Made by a program: the position numbers and the translations under genes. From Hyphomicrobium sp. (GTDB lineage: Bacteria; Pseudomonadota; Alphaproteobacteria; Rhizobiales; Hyphomicrobiaceae), in the NCBI RefSeq assembly GCF_019753045.1, contig NZ_JAIELN010000012.1:124001-188000 (forward strand): 64,000 nt of DNA, read 5' to 3'. Positions 44,143-52,412 of the stretch are shown in pieces; position 1 is the first letter of the stretch, and each line of letters opens with the position of its first letter. Under the pieces are notes generated by a model. It did not search any database and had not been told where the DNA came from. It was given only the letters and a program-made list of their open reading frames with translations.

Positions 44143-44958
44143 TTGACTCGCGTCATAAACAGAAGGCCCAACCCGAGGATCGCTCGCCTCCTCGGGTTGG
44201 TGCCATTCGGCGCAGTCCTCATCCTGTATGTCATTTGCTCGGACATACGACTGCACGAAAATCCCAATGACAAGCTCCTGCCTTCCTTCGGCTCGATGTG
44301 GTCGGCAATCGGCCAACTTGCCTTCACCCCCGACGTCCGCACTGGCAACTACCTGTTCTGGGCCGACACTCTTTCCAGCCTGAAGAGACTCGCGTGGGGA
44401 ATGGGCGCTTCCTTCGTGATTGCGATCGTCTTTGGTATTGCTTTGGGACTGATCCCCTACGCTGCAGCTCTGGCTAATCCATTCGTCGCCGCACTGTCAT
44501 TGGTGCCACCCCTTGCCCTTCTCCCAATCCTATTCATTGCCTTAGGGCTCGACGAGCTTTCCAAGATTGTCCTCATCATCTTGGGCGTGGCGCCATATCT
44601 CATTCGCGAGCTGGCATTGCGCATTGAGCAGATGCCATACGAGCTTTTGGTGAAGGCTCAAACGATGGGAGCATCGACGTTTCAAATCATCGCGCGGATC
44701 ATTCTGCCGCAAATGCTTCCGCGTGTGCTTGATGGGCTTCGCTTTTCGATCGGGCCGGCGTGGCTGTTTCTGATCGCCGCCGAGGCCATCGCATCGACGG
44801 ACGGTCTTGGCTACCGCATTTTTCTCGTCCGAAGATATCTGGCGATGGACATCATCATCCCGTACGTCGCGTGGATTGCGGCACTCGCATTCCTCATGGA
44901 TTTGGGACTTAGAGTTCTGAGCCAGCGATTGTTCCCGTGGGCAAGGGCATCGACTTGA
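44143..44958 (+). CDS. ABC importer permease (BPD-type)
   Basis: 271-residue inner-membrane permease with about six helices. The EAA loop is MPYELLVKAQTMGASTFQII, followed by ILPQMLPRVLDGLR. Closest type is SsuC/TauC/NrtB. Start is most likely TTG at 44143, one base after the binding-protein stop, with AGAAGGAAA upstream; no in-frame ATG precedes the first helix. The stop overlaps the ATPase start by one base, so all three are co-translated. Confidence 0.88.
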   Translation: MTRVINRRPNPRIARLLGLVPFGAVLILYVICSDIRLHENPNDKLLPSFGSMWSAIGQLAFTPDVRTGNYLFWADTLSSLKRLAWGMGASFVIAIVFGIALGLIPYAAALANPFVAALSLVPPLALLPILFIALGLDELSKIVLIILGVAPYLIRELALRIEQMPYELLVKAQTMGASTFQIIARIILPQMLPRVLDGLRFSIGPAWLFLIAAEAIASTDGLGYRIFLVRRYLAMDIIIPYVAWIAALAFLMDLGLRVLSQRLFPWARAST

Positions 44959-45770
44959 TGAGCCAAATATCGATCAAGAATGTCTGGAAGGAATATGGCG
45001 CCGTCACCGTGCTGGAGCGGTTGGACTTCGAAATCCAGAGCGGCGAGTTTTGCGTTCTTGTTGGACCATCGGGTTGCGGGAAGACGACTTTCCTCCGTCT
45101 ACTCCTTTCGATGGAACCTATCACTCGCGGTGAAATTCTCATCGATGGAGTCAAGATCGCGTCGGAGCCAGCAAGGGATCGCGGAATCGTCTTCCAGCGG
45201 TATTCCGTCTTCCCTCACCTGACGGTTCTCGGCAATGCGATGCTCGGGGTGGAGCTCGCCGAAGCGAAGTTCGGCGGACATCTCTTTGGTCGGAAACGTG
45301 GTCGCGCTCGAAACGCCGCAACCGACATCTTGGGCCGCGTTGGCCTCGGTCATGTCCTGAACCACTATCCCGCTCAATTGTCCGGCGGCATGCAGCAGCG
45401 TTTGGCAATCGCACAAGCTCTCCTCTGCCAACCCAAGATTCTGCTTCTTGATGAAGCTTTCGGCGCGTTGGATCCTCCAACCAAAACCCAAATTCATTTG
45501 TTGATGCTGGAACTTTGGAAGGACCGGGGCATGACCGTATTCATGGTCACGCACGATTTGGACGAAGGTTTCTCATTGGGCACGCGCGTCATCGAATTCG
45601 GGAAAGTGAGACGCGATCCTCAGGCACCGGACGCGTTCGGCGCGACGCTTGTTCGCGATGTGGATTTGAGGGGCCAAACAGACAAGGAACGGAGCCTGTC
45701 TCTCGCATCATGGGAGCGCAACACGAAGAGTCCGCCCGTCGTCGACATGTTTCAGCGCGGGCGAAGTTAG
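44958..45770 (+). CDS. ABC importer ATP-binding protein
   Basis: 270 residues. Walker A is GPSGCGKTT, the signature LSGGMQQRLAIAQAL, Walker B ILLLDEAFGALD, and the switch histidine is in VTHDLDEGF. The Q-loop lies in FQRYSVFPHLT. An insertion, FGGHLFGRKRGRARN, before the signature is slightly longer than in SsuB. C-terminal 60 residues form a tail of unknown role. ATG at 44958 lies inside the permease stop. Confidence 0.92.
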   Translation: MSQISIKNVWKEYGAVTVLERLDFEIQSGEFCVLVGPSGCGKTTFLRLLLSMEPITRGEILIDGVKIASEPARDRGIVFQRYSVFPHLTVLGNAMLGVELAEAKFGGHLFGRKRGRARNAATDILGRVGLGHVLNHYPAQLSGGMQQRLAIAQALLCQPKILLLDEAFGALDPPTKTQIHLLMLELWKDRGMTVFMVTHDLDEGFSLGTRVIEFGKVRRDPQAPDAFGATLVRDVDLRGQTDKERSLSLASWERNTKSPPVVDMFQRGRS

Positions 45771-45915
45771 CGCGCATTTTTTGAAGCGAGAATGATCTTT
45801 TGTCGATTAGCGTAGAGTGCGCAGAATCTCATTGGGACGATCCGCCAGTAGCTCTAATCCTGCTCGATCAGAGGCGAGCTATTCGACGGCAGCGTCGCAA
45901 GGGAGATACTGATAA

Positions 45916-47232
45916 ATGCCCGCAAAGCCCTTCCATCTAGGCTGGTTCACGAACTTTACGTCCGATGAGTGGAACGGACCATTCTCCAACGGCGGTGCAC
46001 CTTGGGACGGCAAGTTCTACGTTGAAATGGCGCAGTCGCTGGAGCGCGCGTGCTTCGACTACATCATGTTCGAAGACAAACTCGCGATTTCAGAATCCTA
46101 CGGTGGGACAGCCGAAATCTCTCTGAAGCATGCACTCGGCTTTTCCCCGAAGCATGACCCCGTCCCGCTTGCAGCAATGATCAGCGCAGCTACGAGACAT
46201 ATCGGCGTCGTCGCAACGATGTCGACGTTGTCGTATCCTCCGTTTTTGCTGGCGCGTCTCGCGTCGACTGTCGACAGCATCGCCGGCGGCCGCTTCGGCT
46301 GGAACATCGTCACATCGGCGGAGAACGCCGCTGCGCAGAATTTCGGAATGGACGCGCTCCCGCCACGCGAGCTTCGCTACGACATGGCGGATGAGTATAT
46401 GGACGTTTGTTATAAGCTCTGGAATTCCTGGGAGCCCGATGCGGTCGTTCGCGATCGCGCAACCGGCACCTATGCCGATTTCAAAAAGGTTCACACGGTC
46501 AACTTCGAAGGAAAGTTTTTCAAGTGCCGTGGGCCGCTCAACACCGTTCGGTCACCGCAGGGTGTTCCGGCACTCGTGCAAGCCGGCGGTTCACCAAAGG
46601 GGCGCGACTTCGCTGCGAAGCATGCGAATGCCATCGTCGCGGTTGCACCGGGCGTTGAGAAAATGAAGGAATATCGCGACGACATACGGGCGCGCGCAAA
46701 GGCCCACGGACGTAACCCGGACGACATCAAGGTGCTCTTCCTGATCGCTCCCGTCCTCGCCGAGACGGAAGAAGAAGCGTTTGCCAAGGCCAAGCGAAAG
46801 TCTTCCGATCCCGTATTTCTGGAACAGTGCCTGGCCCTCATATCGGCAATTACCGATATCGACTTCAAAAAGTACGAGCTCGATAAGCCATTGCCTGAAA
46901 AGCTCCGCACGAACGGCGAGCAAGGCTCACTCGATATGTTCCAGCAGTGGGGATCGAACAAAACCCTCCGTGAGCTTGTCGTGGAAGCCTCCGGTGGCAT
47001 TGTCGCTTCGGTGGAACTCATCGGCACACCCGAGCAGGTCGCGGATAAGATGGCTGACACCATGGCGCAAGTCGGCGGTGACGGGTTCCTCATCACGACG
47101 CCCGTACAATCCACCAACCGCCGCACGGTCATCGAGGTGTGCGACGGGCTCGTGCCCGCCCTGCAGCGCAAGGGATTGGTCCGCACCGAATACACGGGCA
47201 AGACGCTCAAAGAGAACCTTTTGGCGTTCTAA
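45916..47232 (+). CDS. FMNH2-dependent monooxygenase of the NtaA/SnaA/DszA family
   Basis: 438-residue bacterial-luciferase-like oxygenase. LERACFDYIMFEDKLAISES, GRFGWNIVTSAENAAAQNFG and YDMADEYMDVCYKLWNSWEP are signatures of the group that includes nitrilotriacetate, dibenzothiophene-sulfone and dimethyl-sulfide monooxygenases. These use reduced FMN from a separate reductase and cleave C-N or C-S bonds. GGGAGA lies upstream of the ATG. The gene follows the ABC importer by 145 bases, and an FMN reductase is convergent 108 bases downstream. The substrate is not readable; it is shorter than DmoA-type enzymes I recall. Confidence 0.88.
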   Translation: MPAKPFHLGWFTNFTSDEWNGPFSNGGAPWDGKFYVEMAQSLERACFDYIMFEDKLAISESYGGTAEISLKHALGFSPKHDPVPLAAMISAATRHIGVVATMSTLSYPPFLLARLASTVDSIAGGRFGWNIVTSAENAAAQNFGMDALPPRELRYDMADEYMDVCYKLWNSWEPDAVVRDRATGTYADFKKVHTVNFEGKFFKCRGPLNTVRSPQGVPALVQAGGSPKGRDFAAKHANAIVAVAPGVEKMKEYRDDIRARAKAHGRNPDDIKVLFLIAPVLAETEEEAFAKAKRKSSDPVFLEQCLALISAITDIDFKKYELDKPLPEKLRTNGEQGSLDMFQQWGSNKTLRELVVEASGGIVASVELIGTPEQVADKMADTMAQVGGDGFLITTPVQSTNRRTVIEVCDGLVPALQRKGLVRTEYTGKTLKENLLAF

Positions 47233-47323
47233 GACGGGGGCACTAAACGGCGGAGGCGAAGCGTCAACCCTCCGCCGCGTTCTCAATACTGTTTGCTATA
47301 CTTCAAGGACACATTATCGAGCT

Positions 47324-47341
47324 GGCGGCTCTTAAGCCGCC
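47324..47341. repeat. Hairpin between monooxygenase and reductase genes
   Basis: GGCGGCT-CTTA-AGCCGCC is a perfect 7-bp stem with a four-base loop abutting the ssuE-like stop. A second stem (GGCGGAGG / CCTCCGCC, about 47250-47276) precedes it. Neither has a T-tract, but together they may end the two converging transcripts. Confidence 0.45.
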
Positions 47342-47883
47342 TATGCCGCCTTCCTGGCGTAATTGACCGCGCCATCGAACTGGCCGATCACCTCTGTAAG
47401 CATGTCTCCATAACGTTTGTCTGTGATCAGCTCGGAAGAGGCCGGATCAATCACGCTTTCTATGACGAAGTGACCCTGAACGCAGTGACGCGCGCCCAGC
47501 GAATGAAGAACAGGCCGCAAAGCGTAATCAAGCATCAGTGCATGCGCTAACGTTCCCCCGGTTGCCAATGGAAGTATGGCTTTGCCGGCGAGCGCGTATT
47601 GGGGAAGCAGATCGAGAAACACCTTCAACAGGCCAGAGTAAGACGCCTTATACGTTGGCGTGACCAGCACGACGCCGTCGGCATATTTCACAAGCGCCGC
47701 AGCCTCGGCAACAGCCGGATCGCTCGTATCGGCCCGGACGAGAGCTGCCGGTGGCAAATCCCGCAATCGCAGGTGCCGAGCATCCATAGCAATCGACGAC
47801 AAATGGTCTGTCACATACTGCGCCAAGGCCGCGGTTTTCGACTTCTCGGAAGGGCTGGAAGAAACGACAAGGACGGTTGGCAT
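47341..47883 (-). CDS. NAD(P)H-dependent FMN reductase (SsuE-like)
   Basis: 180-residue flavodoxin-fold reductase. VSSSPSEKSKT near the N-terminus is the FMN-phosphate loop. TPTYKASYSGLLKVFLDLLP and LATGGTLAHALMLDYALRPV are hallmarks of the SsuE group, which supplies FMNH2 to two-component monooxygenases. It is convergent with the monooxygenase and divergent from the C-N hydrolase, so it is the evident partner of the former but transcribed separately. Confidence 0.9.
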   Translation of the reverse strand: MPTVLVVSSSPSEKSKTAALAQYVTDHLSSIAMDARHLRLRDLPPAALVRADTSDPAVAEAAALVKYADGVVLVTPTYKASYSGLLKVFLDLLPQYALAGKAILPLATGGTLAHALMLDYALRPVLHSLGARHCVQGHFVIESVIDPASSELITDKRYGDMLTEVIGQFDGAVNYARKAA

Positions 47884-48121
47884 CGAAATCTCGCAAACTT
47901 GCTGGGTTGGCCTGTTATCTCATAACGACGATAAATGTTGCCTTAAGCAGATCTTGCGGCTGAACGCATAAGGTGTTGCCGTTCAGCGCACGCCGAAGCC
48001 GTGGGCTAAGTCGACGCTTGAACTCGCGAGCGTTTCTCAAGAAACTTGGACTTCGGCGCACGAGATACTGGATTATGCGCGCCGAACTCCAATTGGCGCT
48101 CCTGCAAGAGACCCCGGCCCA

Positions 48122-48895
48122 ATGCGAATCGCGGTTTGCCAGACAAGCTCCAATCCTGGAGACAAAGCGAAAAACATCGAGACCATTCGCGCGACTGCCC
48201 GGACGGCTGCGTCATGGAAGGCCGATCTCCTGGTCCTGCCGGAATTGTTTTTGACCGGGTACAACGTCGGCTCGCGTCTACGCGATCTTGCGGAAACGGC
48301 TGACGGCCCGTCGCTCAAATCGATCGGAGAGATCGCACGCAACGAAGCATGCGCTATTGTCGTGGGCTTTCCCGAGATAAGCGGCGACGAACTTTTCAAC
48401 TCGTCGGCGTTATTCGATGCGCAAGGGAATCTCGCTGCCGTCTATCGAAAAATCCATTTGTTCGGCCCTGACGAAAGGGAGCTCTTCGCTCCCGGCAAAG
48501 AACTTGTCGTGGCTCGCCTTGGAGATCGCGTTCTCGGTATGGCTATCTGCTACGATATCGAATTCCCCGAGATGGCGCGCGAACTGAAGCGACGCGGGGC
48601 AGACATCATCATCGTTCCGACGGCGAACATGGCTCCGTATTTTGAGGTTCCAACCACCTTCATTCGCGCCCGCGCACTCGAGAATGGCGTGTTTGTGGTT
48701 TACGCAAACCTCTGTGGGAGTGAAGGAGATCTCGTGTACACCGGATTAAGCGGGATCGCCGGGCCTGATGGGATCGATTTGGCGAGAGCGGGCCCCCGTG
48801 CGGAGACATTGCTGCTTGCAGAACTGCCAGACAAAAGCCCGGACGACCTGTTCTCAACGCAGATCGAGGACTTACAGCTTCCCTTCTCCCGGTAG
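48122..48895 (+). CDS. Carbon-nitrogen hydrolase (nitrilase superfamily amidase)
   Basis: 257 residues with the nitrilase catalytic triad: Glu41 in LPELFLTGY, Lys110 in YRKIHLFG and Cys143 in [11 protein letters not shown] further glutamate follows in the cysteine motif (EFPE). Members hydrolyse amides, nitriles or N-carbamoyl compounds to acid plus ammonia. The substrate here is unknown. It lies divergent from the FMN reductase (238-base gap) and downstream of the monooxygenase, which fits hydrolysis of a nitrogenous product of the oxygenase (inference). The remnant of a glutaminase gene follows. Confidence 0.9.
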   Translation: MRIAVCQTSSNPGDKAKNIETIRATARTAASWKADLLVLPELFLTGYNVGSRLRDLAETADGPSLKSIGEIARNEACAIVVGFPEISGDELFNSSALFDAQGNLAAVYRKIHLFGPDERELFAPGKELVVARLGDRVLGMAICYDIEFPEMARELKRRGADIIIVPTANMAPYFEVPTTFIRARALENGVFVVYANLCGSEGDLVYTGLSGIAGPDGIDLARAGPRAETLLLAELPDKSPDDLFSTQIEDLQLPFSR

Positions 48896-48989
48896 AACCG
48901 GCTTGTCTTTTGGGACGTTCACCGTTTCCGCATCGCTCCACAACCGTAAGCCATCATTCAGAAGCGCGTCGACGCGGACGTTCTGCAAT

Positions 48990-49385
48990 TGTTGCTGCCT
49001 CGATAGAGACTCCGAGCTCACCCTCGGTGTCTACTTTCATCAATGCGCCATCGCAATGACCTGTCGCCAACTTGCAAAGGCCGGCCTGTTCCTTGCCAAT
49101 GGAGGACGGATGCGAAGCGGACACTCCGTAATCCCAAGGGAACGAGCACGGCGCATTTGCGCATTGATGCTTACGTGTGGACATTATGATGCTTCAGGCG
49201 ATTTCGCATTTCGTGTGGGTTTACCAGCGAAAAGCGGGGTTGGAGGCGGCATCCTGGCCGTTGCTCCAGGCCATGCCTCCATCGCCGTTTGGTCGCCCGG
49301 CTTGGATCGACACGGCAACTCCCAACTCGGAACCCGGGCGCTCCAAGCAATCGCGGAACGTGCCGGCTGGTCTATCTTTGACTAA
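48990..49385 (+). pseudogene. 5'-truncated glutaminase (C-terminal fragment)
   Basis: One frame, open back into the nitrilase gene, encodes [28 protein letters not shown], then [20 protein letters not shown] and GVGGGILAV. These match the C-terminal third of the serine-type glutaminase family (usually about 300 residues). The N-terminal half with the S-x-x-K nucleophile is absent, so no activity is expected. The exact 5' boundary is not visible. It ends at TAA 49383-49385. Confidence 0.78.
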
Positions 49386-49438
49386 TTCCTTTGCGGGCCG
49401 GCGGCTGCTTCCTACGCTCGGCCGATTTCGATGCGGCG

Positions 49439-49753
49439 CTATTTCTTGTGTGGTTGGCAGACAGCGCCGTTGGCCTTGGCAATTTTGATGAGATCGGGTG
49501 CGGCAGTGACGATCGCGCTTATCTTCCCGCGCGCCAACGCGAACGGCGCGCTTTCCGTGTCGTAATCGCGGATGCCTTCGGCGCCGAATGATTCTGCTAT
49601 CGCGCATCCTGTATCGGAATAGCACGCAACGGTGCTGTCAGGTCCGGGTGGGTCATCCTTGGGGTTGATGCAGACGATTTCGTCTTGCCCGGCATGCACT
49701 GAAGGACAAGTGAAGCAAGCGAAGACGAGGAGAAGAAGGGGCAACGTCCGCAT
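49439..49753 (-). CDS. Small secreted cysteine-containing protein
   Basis: 104 residues with a signal peptide (LLLLVFACFTCPSVHA, cleavage near residue 22). The mature part has four cysteines (IVCIN, VACYS, GCAIAES, AVCQPHK), suggesting two disulfides in the periplasm. GAGG lies upstream of the ATG. No family recognised. Convergent with the glutaminase remnant. Confidence 0.55.
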   Translation of the reverse strand: MRTLPLLLLVFACFTCPSVHAGQDEIVCINPKDDPPGPDSTVACYSDTGCAIAESFGAEGIRDYDTESAPFALARGKISAIVTAAPDLIKIAKANGAVCQPHKK

Positions 49754-50164
49754 GGAAACCTCGCAGATGTGAAAGATCCATTATGCCTCTTGCGCGCCGA
49801 AAGCCCATGCAGATTCGTTGCAGATCGAAGCTTCGAGGCGGCGCGAAGGCTTATGAGCCTCATCCGCTTGACTGAGCCGATTCACGGCCTGGCGCTTGCG
49901 CCATACCGGCCATACTGCAGTCATGGACCGGGAGGAACGTGGATTTGTCCAAGTTATTGAGTTTTGCGGCGGCTGATCCCCGGTCGGCCGCCGCCATTCG
50001 TTGTCATCGCGAAGCCCCGCATTGTGCTCGATGTCTGTTTTCGAGCCGATAAAGTCGCAAATGTGTTCCCTGACTTAACGGAAGGCAATGTAATGCGTTA
50101 GGTCTACGTTCAGGCGAAAACTGCTCTGCTGGGCTGGTCGATTTCATCACCTTGGGGAGGTCCA
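49754..50164. other. Intergenic stretch without a supported gene
   Basis: About 410 bases. One inverted repeat, GCGGCGGC at 49966-49973 with GCCGCCGC at 49987-49994, forms a stem without a T-tract. Short frames here lack ribosome sites and codon bias. The promoter of the next small gene presumably lies near 50050-50150. Confidence 0.4.
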
Positions 50165-50422
50165 ATGATCGCCAACGAAAACAGCCTAGCCGTAGCCAAG
50201 CGCGCCTACGACGAATACTTGGAAGACCTATTCGGCAAGGCTGTTCCGCGTCCGCATTTCCGCCAGAGTCTCGCGAGCGCGTTCCTCTATATGGCCGGCG
50301 CAGAGCAACAGGAATGGGAGCGCATGGCCCAACACACTGGTTCTTCCCCGTCCAATCTTCTTCGTGAGCGAAGCGTCCTGGTGCGTCAGCATCAATCAGA
50401 CGCCGCTAAGCGGTTTCAATGA
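50165..50422 (+). CDS. Small hypothetical protein, 85 aa
   Basis: Strong GGGGAGG about seven bases before the ATG supports expression. The protein is helical and charged (AVAKRAYDEYLEDLFGKAVP, QEWERMAQH), soluble, with no cysteine. No known family; likely lineage-restricted. Confidence 0.55.
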   Translation: MIANENSLAVAKRAYDEYLEDLFGKAVPRPHFRQSLASAFLYMAGAEQQEWERMAQHTGSSPSNLLRERSVLVRQHQSDAAKRFQ

Positions 50423-50618
50423 GCCCGGCTTTCGACAACGAAGTTTTGCTTGAAGAAGCGGCCACGCTATTTGTGTGACTCTCGTCAATCGGGATGGATG
50501 TAAGATTGCGGTCCCAAGCTGGATAGCCGCCTTTCCCCCGGGCTCCAGTGAACAGGGCGTCTGCCTCTTCCGGCTGGCGCCCTTTCCATTTCTCCGCGCG
50601 CAGAAAAGAAAACGACAT
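50406..50618 (-). CDS. Doubtful small ORF, 70 aa
   Basis: Begins MSFSFLRAEKWKGRQPEEAD and ends KAGLIETA. Codon use is acceptable, but no ribosome site is seen, and the 3' end overlaps the preceding plus-strand gene by 17 bases. It may be chance. The rest of 50423-50828 shows nothing else. Confidence 0.25.
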   Translation of the reverse strand: MSFSFLRAEKWKGRQPEEADALFTGARGKGGYPAWDRNLTSIPIDESHTNSVAASSSKTSLSKAGLIETA

Positions 50619-50828
50619 CGAGGCTGGATCACGTTTCGGCTTTCGGTTTAGGAGCCGACATCGCCTACACTTGAGTCAGGTCTCTTACTGACCCTTGACG
50701 GGGCGTGGGTGGCGTGGGCTGGGGCGGTTAGAACCGATCCCAGCGAAGCATCAAGGTGGATCGCGCAGTTAGGTTTTCTGCAACCGCACTTGGTCTGACG
50801 CTCGACTCCAAGTCGGTCTTCGTCGCCT

Positions 50829-51041
50829 CTATTCAGCAATATAGTTCTCAGCTTCTTCCAACGAGAACGAATAGGGGTGTGCGCGGCTGTGGGAACGAAT
50901 TGGCCCGCCAAAGTCAGGATCGATAAGCAAGTATCGACCACGATCCTGGCCGAGGCTCGCTTTACGAATTGCGAGACCCTTGTGCGCCGCTCTGCGACGC
51001 AGGCGGCGCTCACGAGCTGAGAGCATATCCTTCTGAGCCAT
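50829..51041 (-). CDS. Small basic hypothetical protein, 70 aa
   Basis: Arg-rich helix SARERRLRRRAAHKGLAIRK, then a beta-rich GRYLLIDPDFGG segment and an acidic end FSLEEAENYIAE. This pattern recurs in small Rhizobiales proteins without known role. GAAGG precedes the ATG. Divergent from the next gene. Confidence 0.6.
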   Translation of the reverse strand: MAQKDMLSARERRLRRRAAHKGLAIRKASLGQDRGRYLLIDPDFGGPIRSHSRAHPYSFSLEEAENYIAE

Positions 51042-51178
51042 ACACCTTCACTTTCTCTCTGGTCCCAGCGAAGTCTATAGGCGCGTCTTTGCCATGCGCC
51101 GCTCGACGACAAGAAGGATGTAAGCACTGTGCGTAAGGAGTTAAGTTCAGCGACGAAGGGGGAGATTGGAGACTTGCC

Positions 51179-51523
51179 ATGTCAAAGCCGATTAAAGTTC
51201 AGATCCTGGAAAGGGCCCGAGCCCTGATTGATGACCGACGGCGTTGGTGCCGGGGCGAGCTCGCGCGGGACGCAATGGATGTTTCGGTCGGCCCAACAGA
51301 CAGCAACGCTGAGCGACGTTGTGCCTTGGGCGCTCTTGTGGCAGCGGCTTGCGAATTGACGAACGATCTTCATCTGGCGCACGAGCTTGCCATGACAGCA
51401 ATGAGGCCGTTAGTCGGAGCCACTGCGCTGACGCATATAAACGACACTGAAGGTCACGCTGCCGTACTGACTCTTCTCGACATCGCCATCGAGCGAAATC
51501 AGGAAGGTCGGACTAGTGCCTGA
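51179..51523 (+). CDS. DUF6197-like hypothetical protein
   Basis: 114 residues. The pattern DDRRRWCRGELARDAMD, RRCALGALVAAACEL and THINDTEGHAAVLTLLDIAI resembles DUF6197 proteins, common single-domain helical proteins of unknown role in alphaproteobacteria. A weak purine-rich site lies upstream. It stands alone, just before the oxidase operon. Confidence 0.6.
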   Translation: MSKPIKVQILERARALIDDRRRWCRGELARDAMDVSVGPTDSNAERRCALGALVAAACELTNDLHLAHELAMTAMRPLVGATALTHINDTEGHAAVLTLLDIAIERNQEGRTSA

Positions 51524-51662
51524 ACTTTTCCAAGCTCGCAGAAGAGTTGGAGCACCCCTCCGCTGATATTTAAAATCTGAATATATGAATCCTTACACTG
51601 AAGGATTTCTTATCTATTAGGGGTTCATCCTCTCCTTAAGAGAGCGCCGGTCAAGGTGGTGC

Positions 51663-51863
51663 ATGTCGACTGACCGTCCAACACCAACGTTGCCAAGTGA
51701 TAACGGCGCTCCCGAGCAACCCGGCGCTGAAGAACTCGAGCGCGTACTCAAGACGGTGCCGAGTGGCGCATTTGCGCTTGCGGGAACAACAGTGGGTCTT
51801 CTCGTCATGGCGTACCTCGCGCTTTACTTTCTCGTTTTCATTCCGCGAGGTCCGATCGAATGA
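51663..51863 (+). CDS. Small single-helix subunit of the ba3-type oxidase
   Basis: 66 residues with one membrane helix (about 36-58: AFALAGTTVGLLVMAYLALY, FLVF). The N-terminal part is polar and cytoplasmic. It precedes the CuA subunit by nine bases, the place occupied by the subunit-IIa (CbaD-like) peptide in B-family haem-copper oxidases. AAGGTGG precedes the ATG. Assignment rests mainly on position. Confidence 0.7.
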   Translation: MSTDRPTPTLPSDNGAPEQPGAEELERVLKTVPSGAFALAGTTVGLLVMAYLALYFLVFIPRGPIE

Positions 51864-51872
51864 TGGCGTATT

Positions 51873-52412
51873 ATGAGCGAAGAGGACATACATCGATCTG
51901 AGCTCAGGTGGGGCGCTATCGCCGCATTTGCGGTAGGAATCATGATTGCGGTGATCGTCGTATCAAGCTTCGCGATGGCGATCCATCCGCCGAGTCACGT
52001 CGAAGCAATAGATCCGACCACGCTCAATACAAATGTCGAGTTCGCAGAATGCAATCTCGGCACCCGTGTCAATCCGGACGGCTCCGTAACCGTACGTATC
52101 ATCGCGACGCAATTCGAATTCCTGCCACGATGCATTCCAGTTCCGAAGGGCCAGCAAGTGACGTTCCGCGTCACGAGTCCGGACGTGATCCATGGATTTT
52201 TCATCGCGGGCAGCAATGCCAACACCATGGTCGTGCCCGGGTATGTCGCCCAACTCCGTACCGTCTTCAGCACAGCCGGCAACTATCTCATGCCCTGTCA
52301 TGAATTCTGTGGGCTGGGACACAGCGAGATGTGGGCACTGGTGAAGGTTCTGGAGGGGGCGCAGTGGAAGACGGACGCGAGCGGAAAGGCAAGCTGTGAA
52401 ATACCGCGTTGA
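51873..52412 (+). CDS. cbaB: Cytochrome c oxidase subunit II, ba3 type
   Basis: Electron-entry subunit. 179 residues with one N-terminal helix (about 13-36) and a periplasmic cupredoxin. CuA ligands are His107 (VIHGFF), Cys142, Cys146, His150 and Met153 in CHEFCGLGHSEMW. The single helix and short length are typical of the B-family rather than aa3 enzymes. It overlaps the subunit I gene by 17 bases. Confidence 0.92.
   Translation: MSEEDIHRSELRWGAIAAFAVGIMIAVIVVSSFAMAIHPPSHVEAIDPTTLNTNVEFAECNLGTRVNPDGSVTVRIIATQFEFLPRCIPVPKGQQVTFRVTSPDVIHGFFIAGSNANTMVVPGYVAQLRTVFSTAGNYLMPCHEFCGLGHSEMWALVKVLEGAQWKTDASGKASCEIPR

Noticed and set aside
45916-47232. Naming the monooxygenase as dimethyl-sulfide monooxygenase DmoA
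   Set aside because: Same family and plausible genus, but the sequence differs clearly from what I recall of DmoA and is shorter; family-level call kept.
49769-49960. Short plus-strand frame in the 49.8-50.2 kb gap
   Set aside because: No ribosome site, no domain and poor codon balance.
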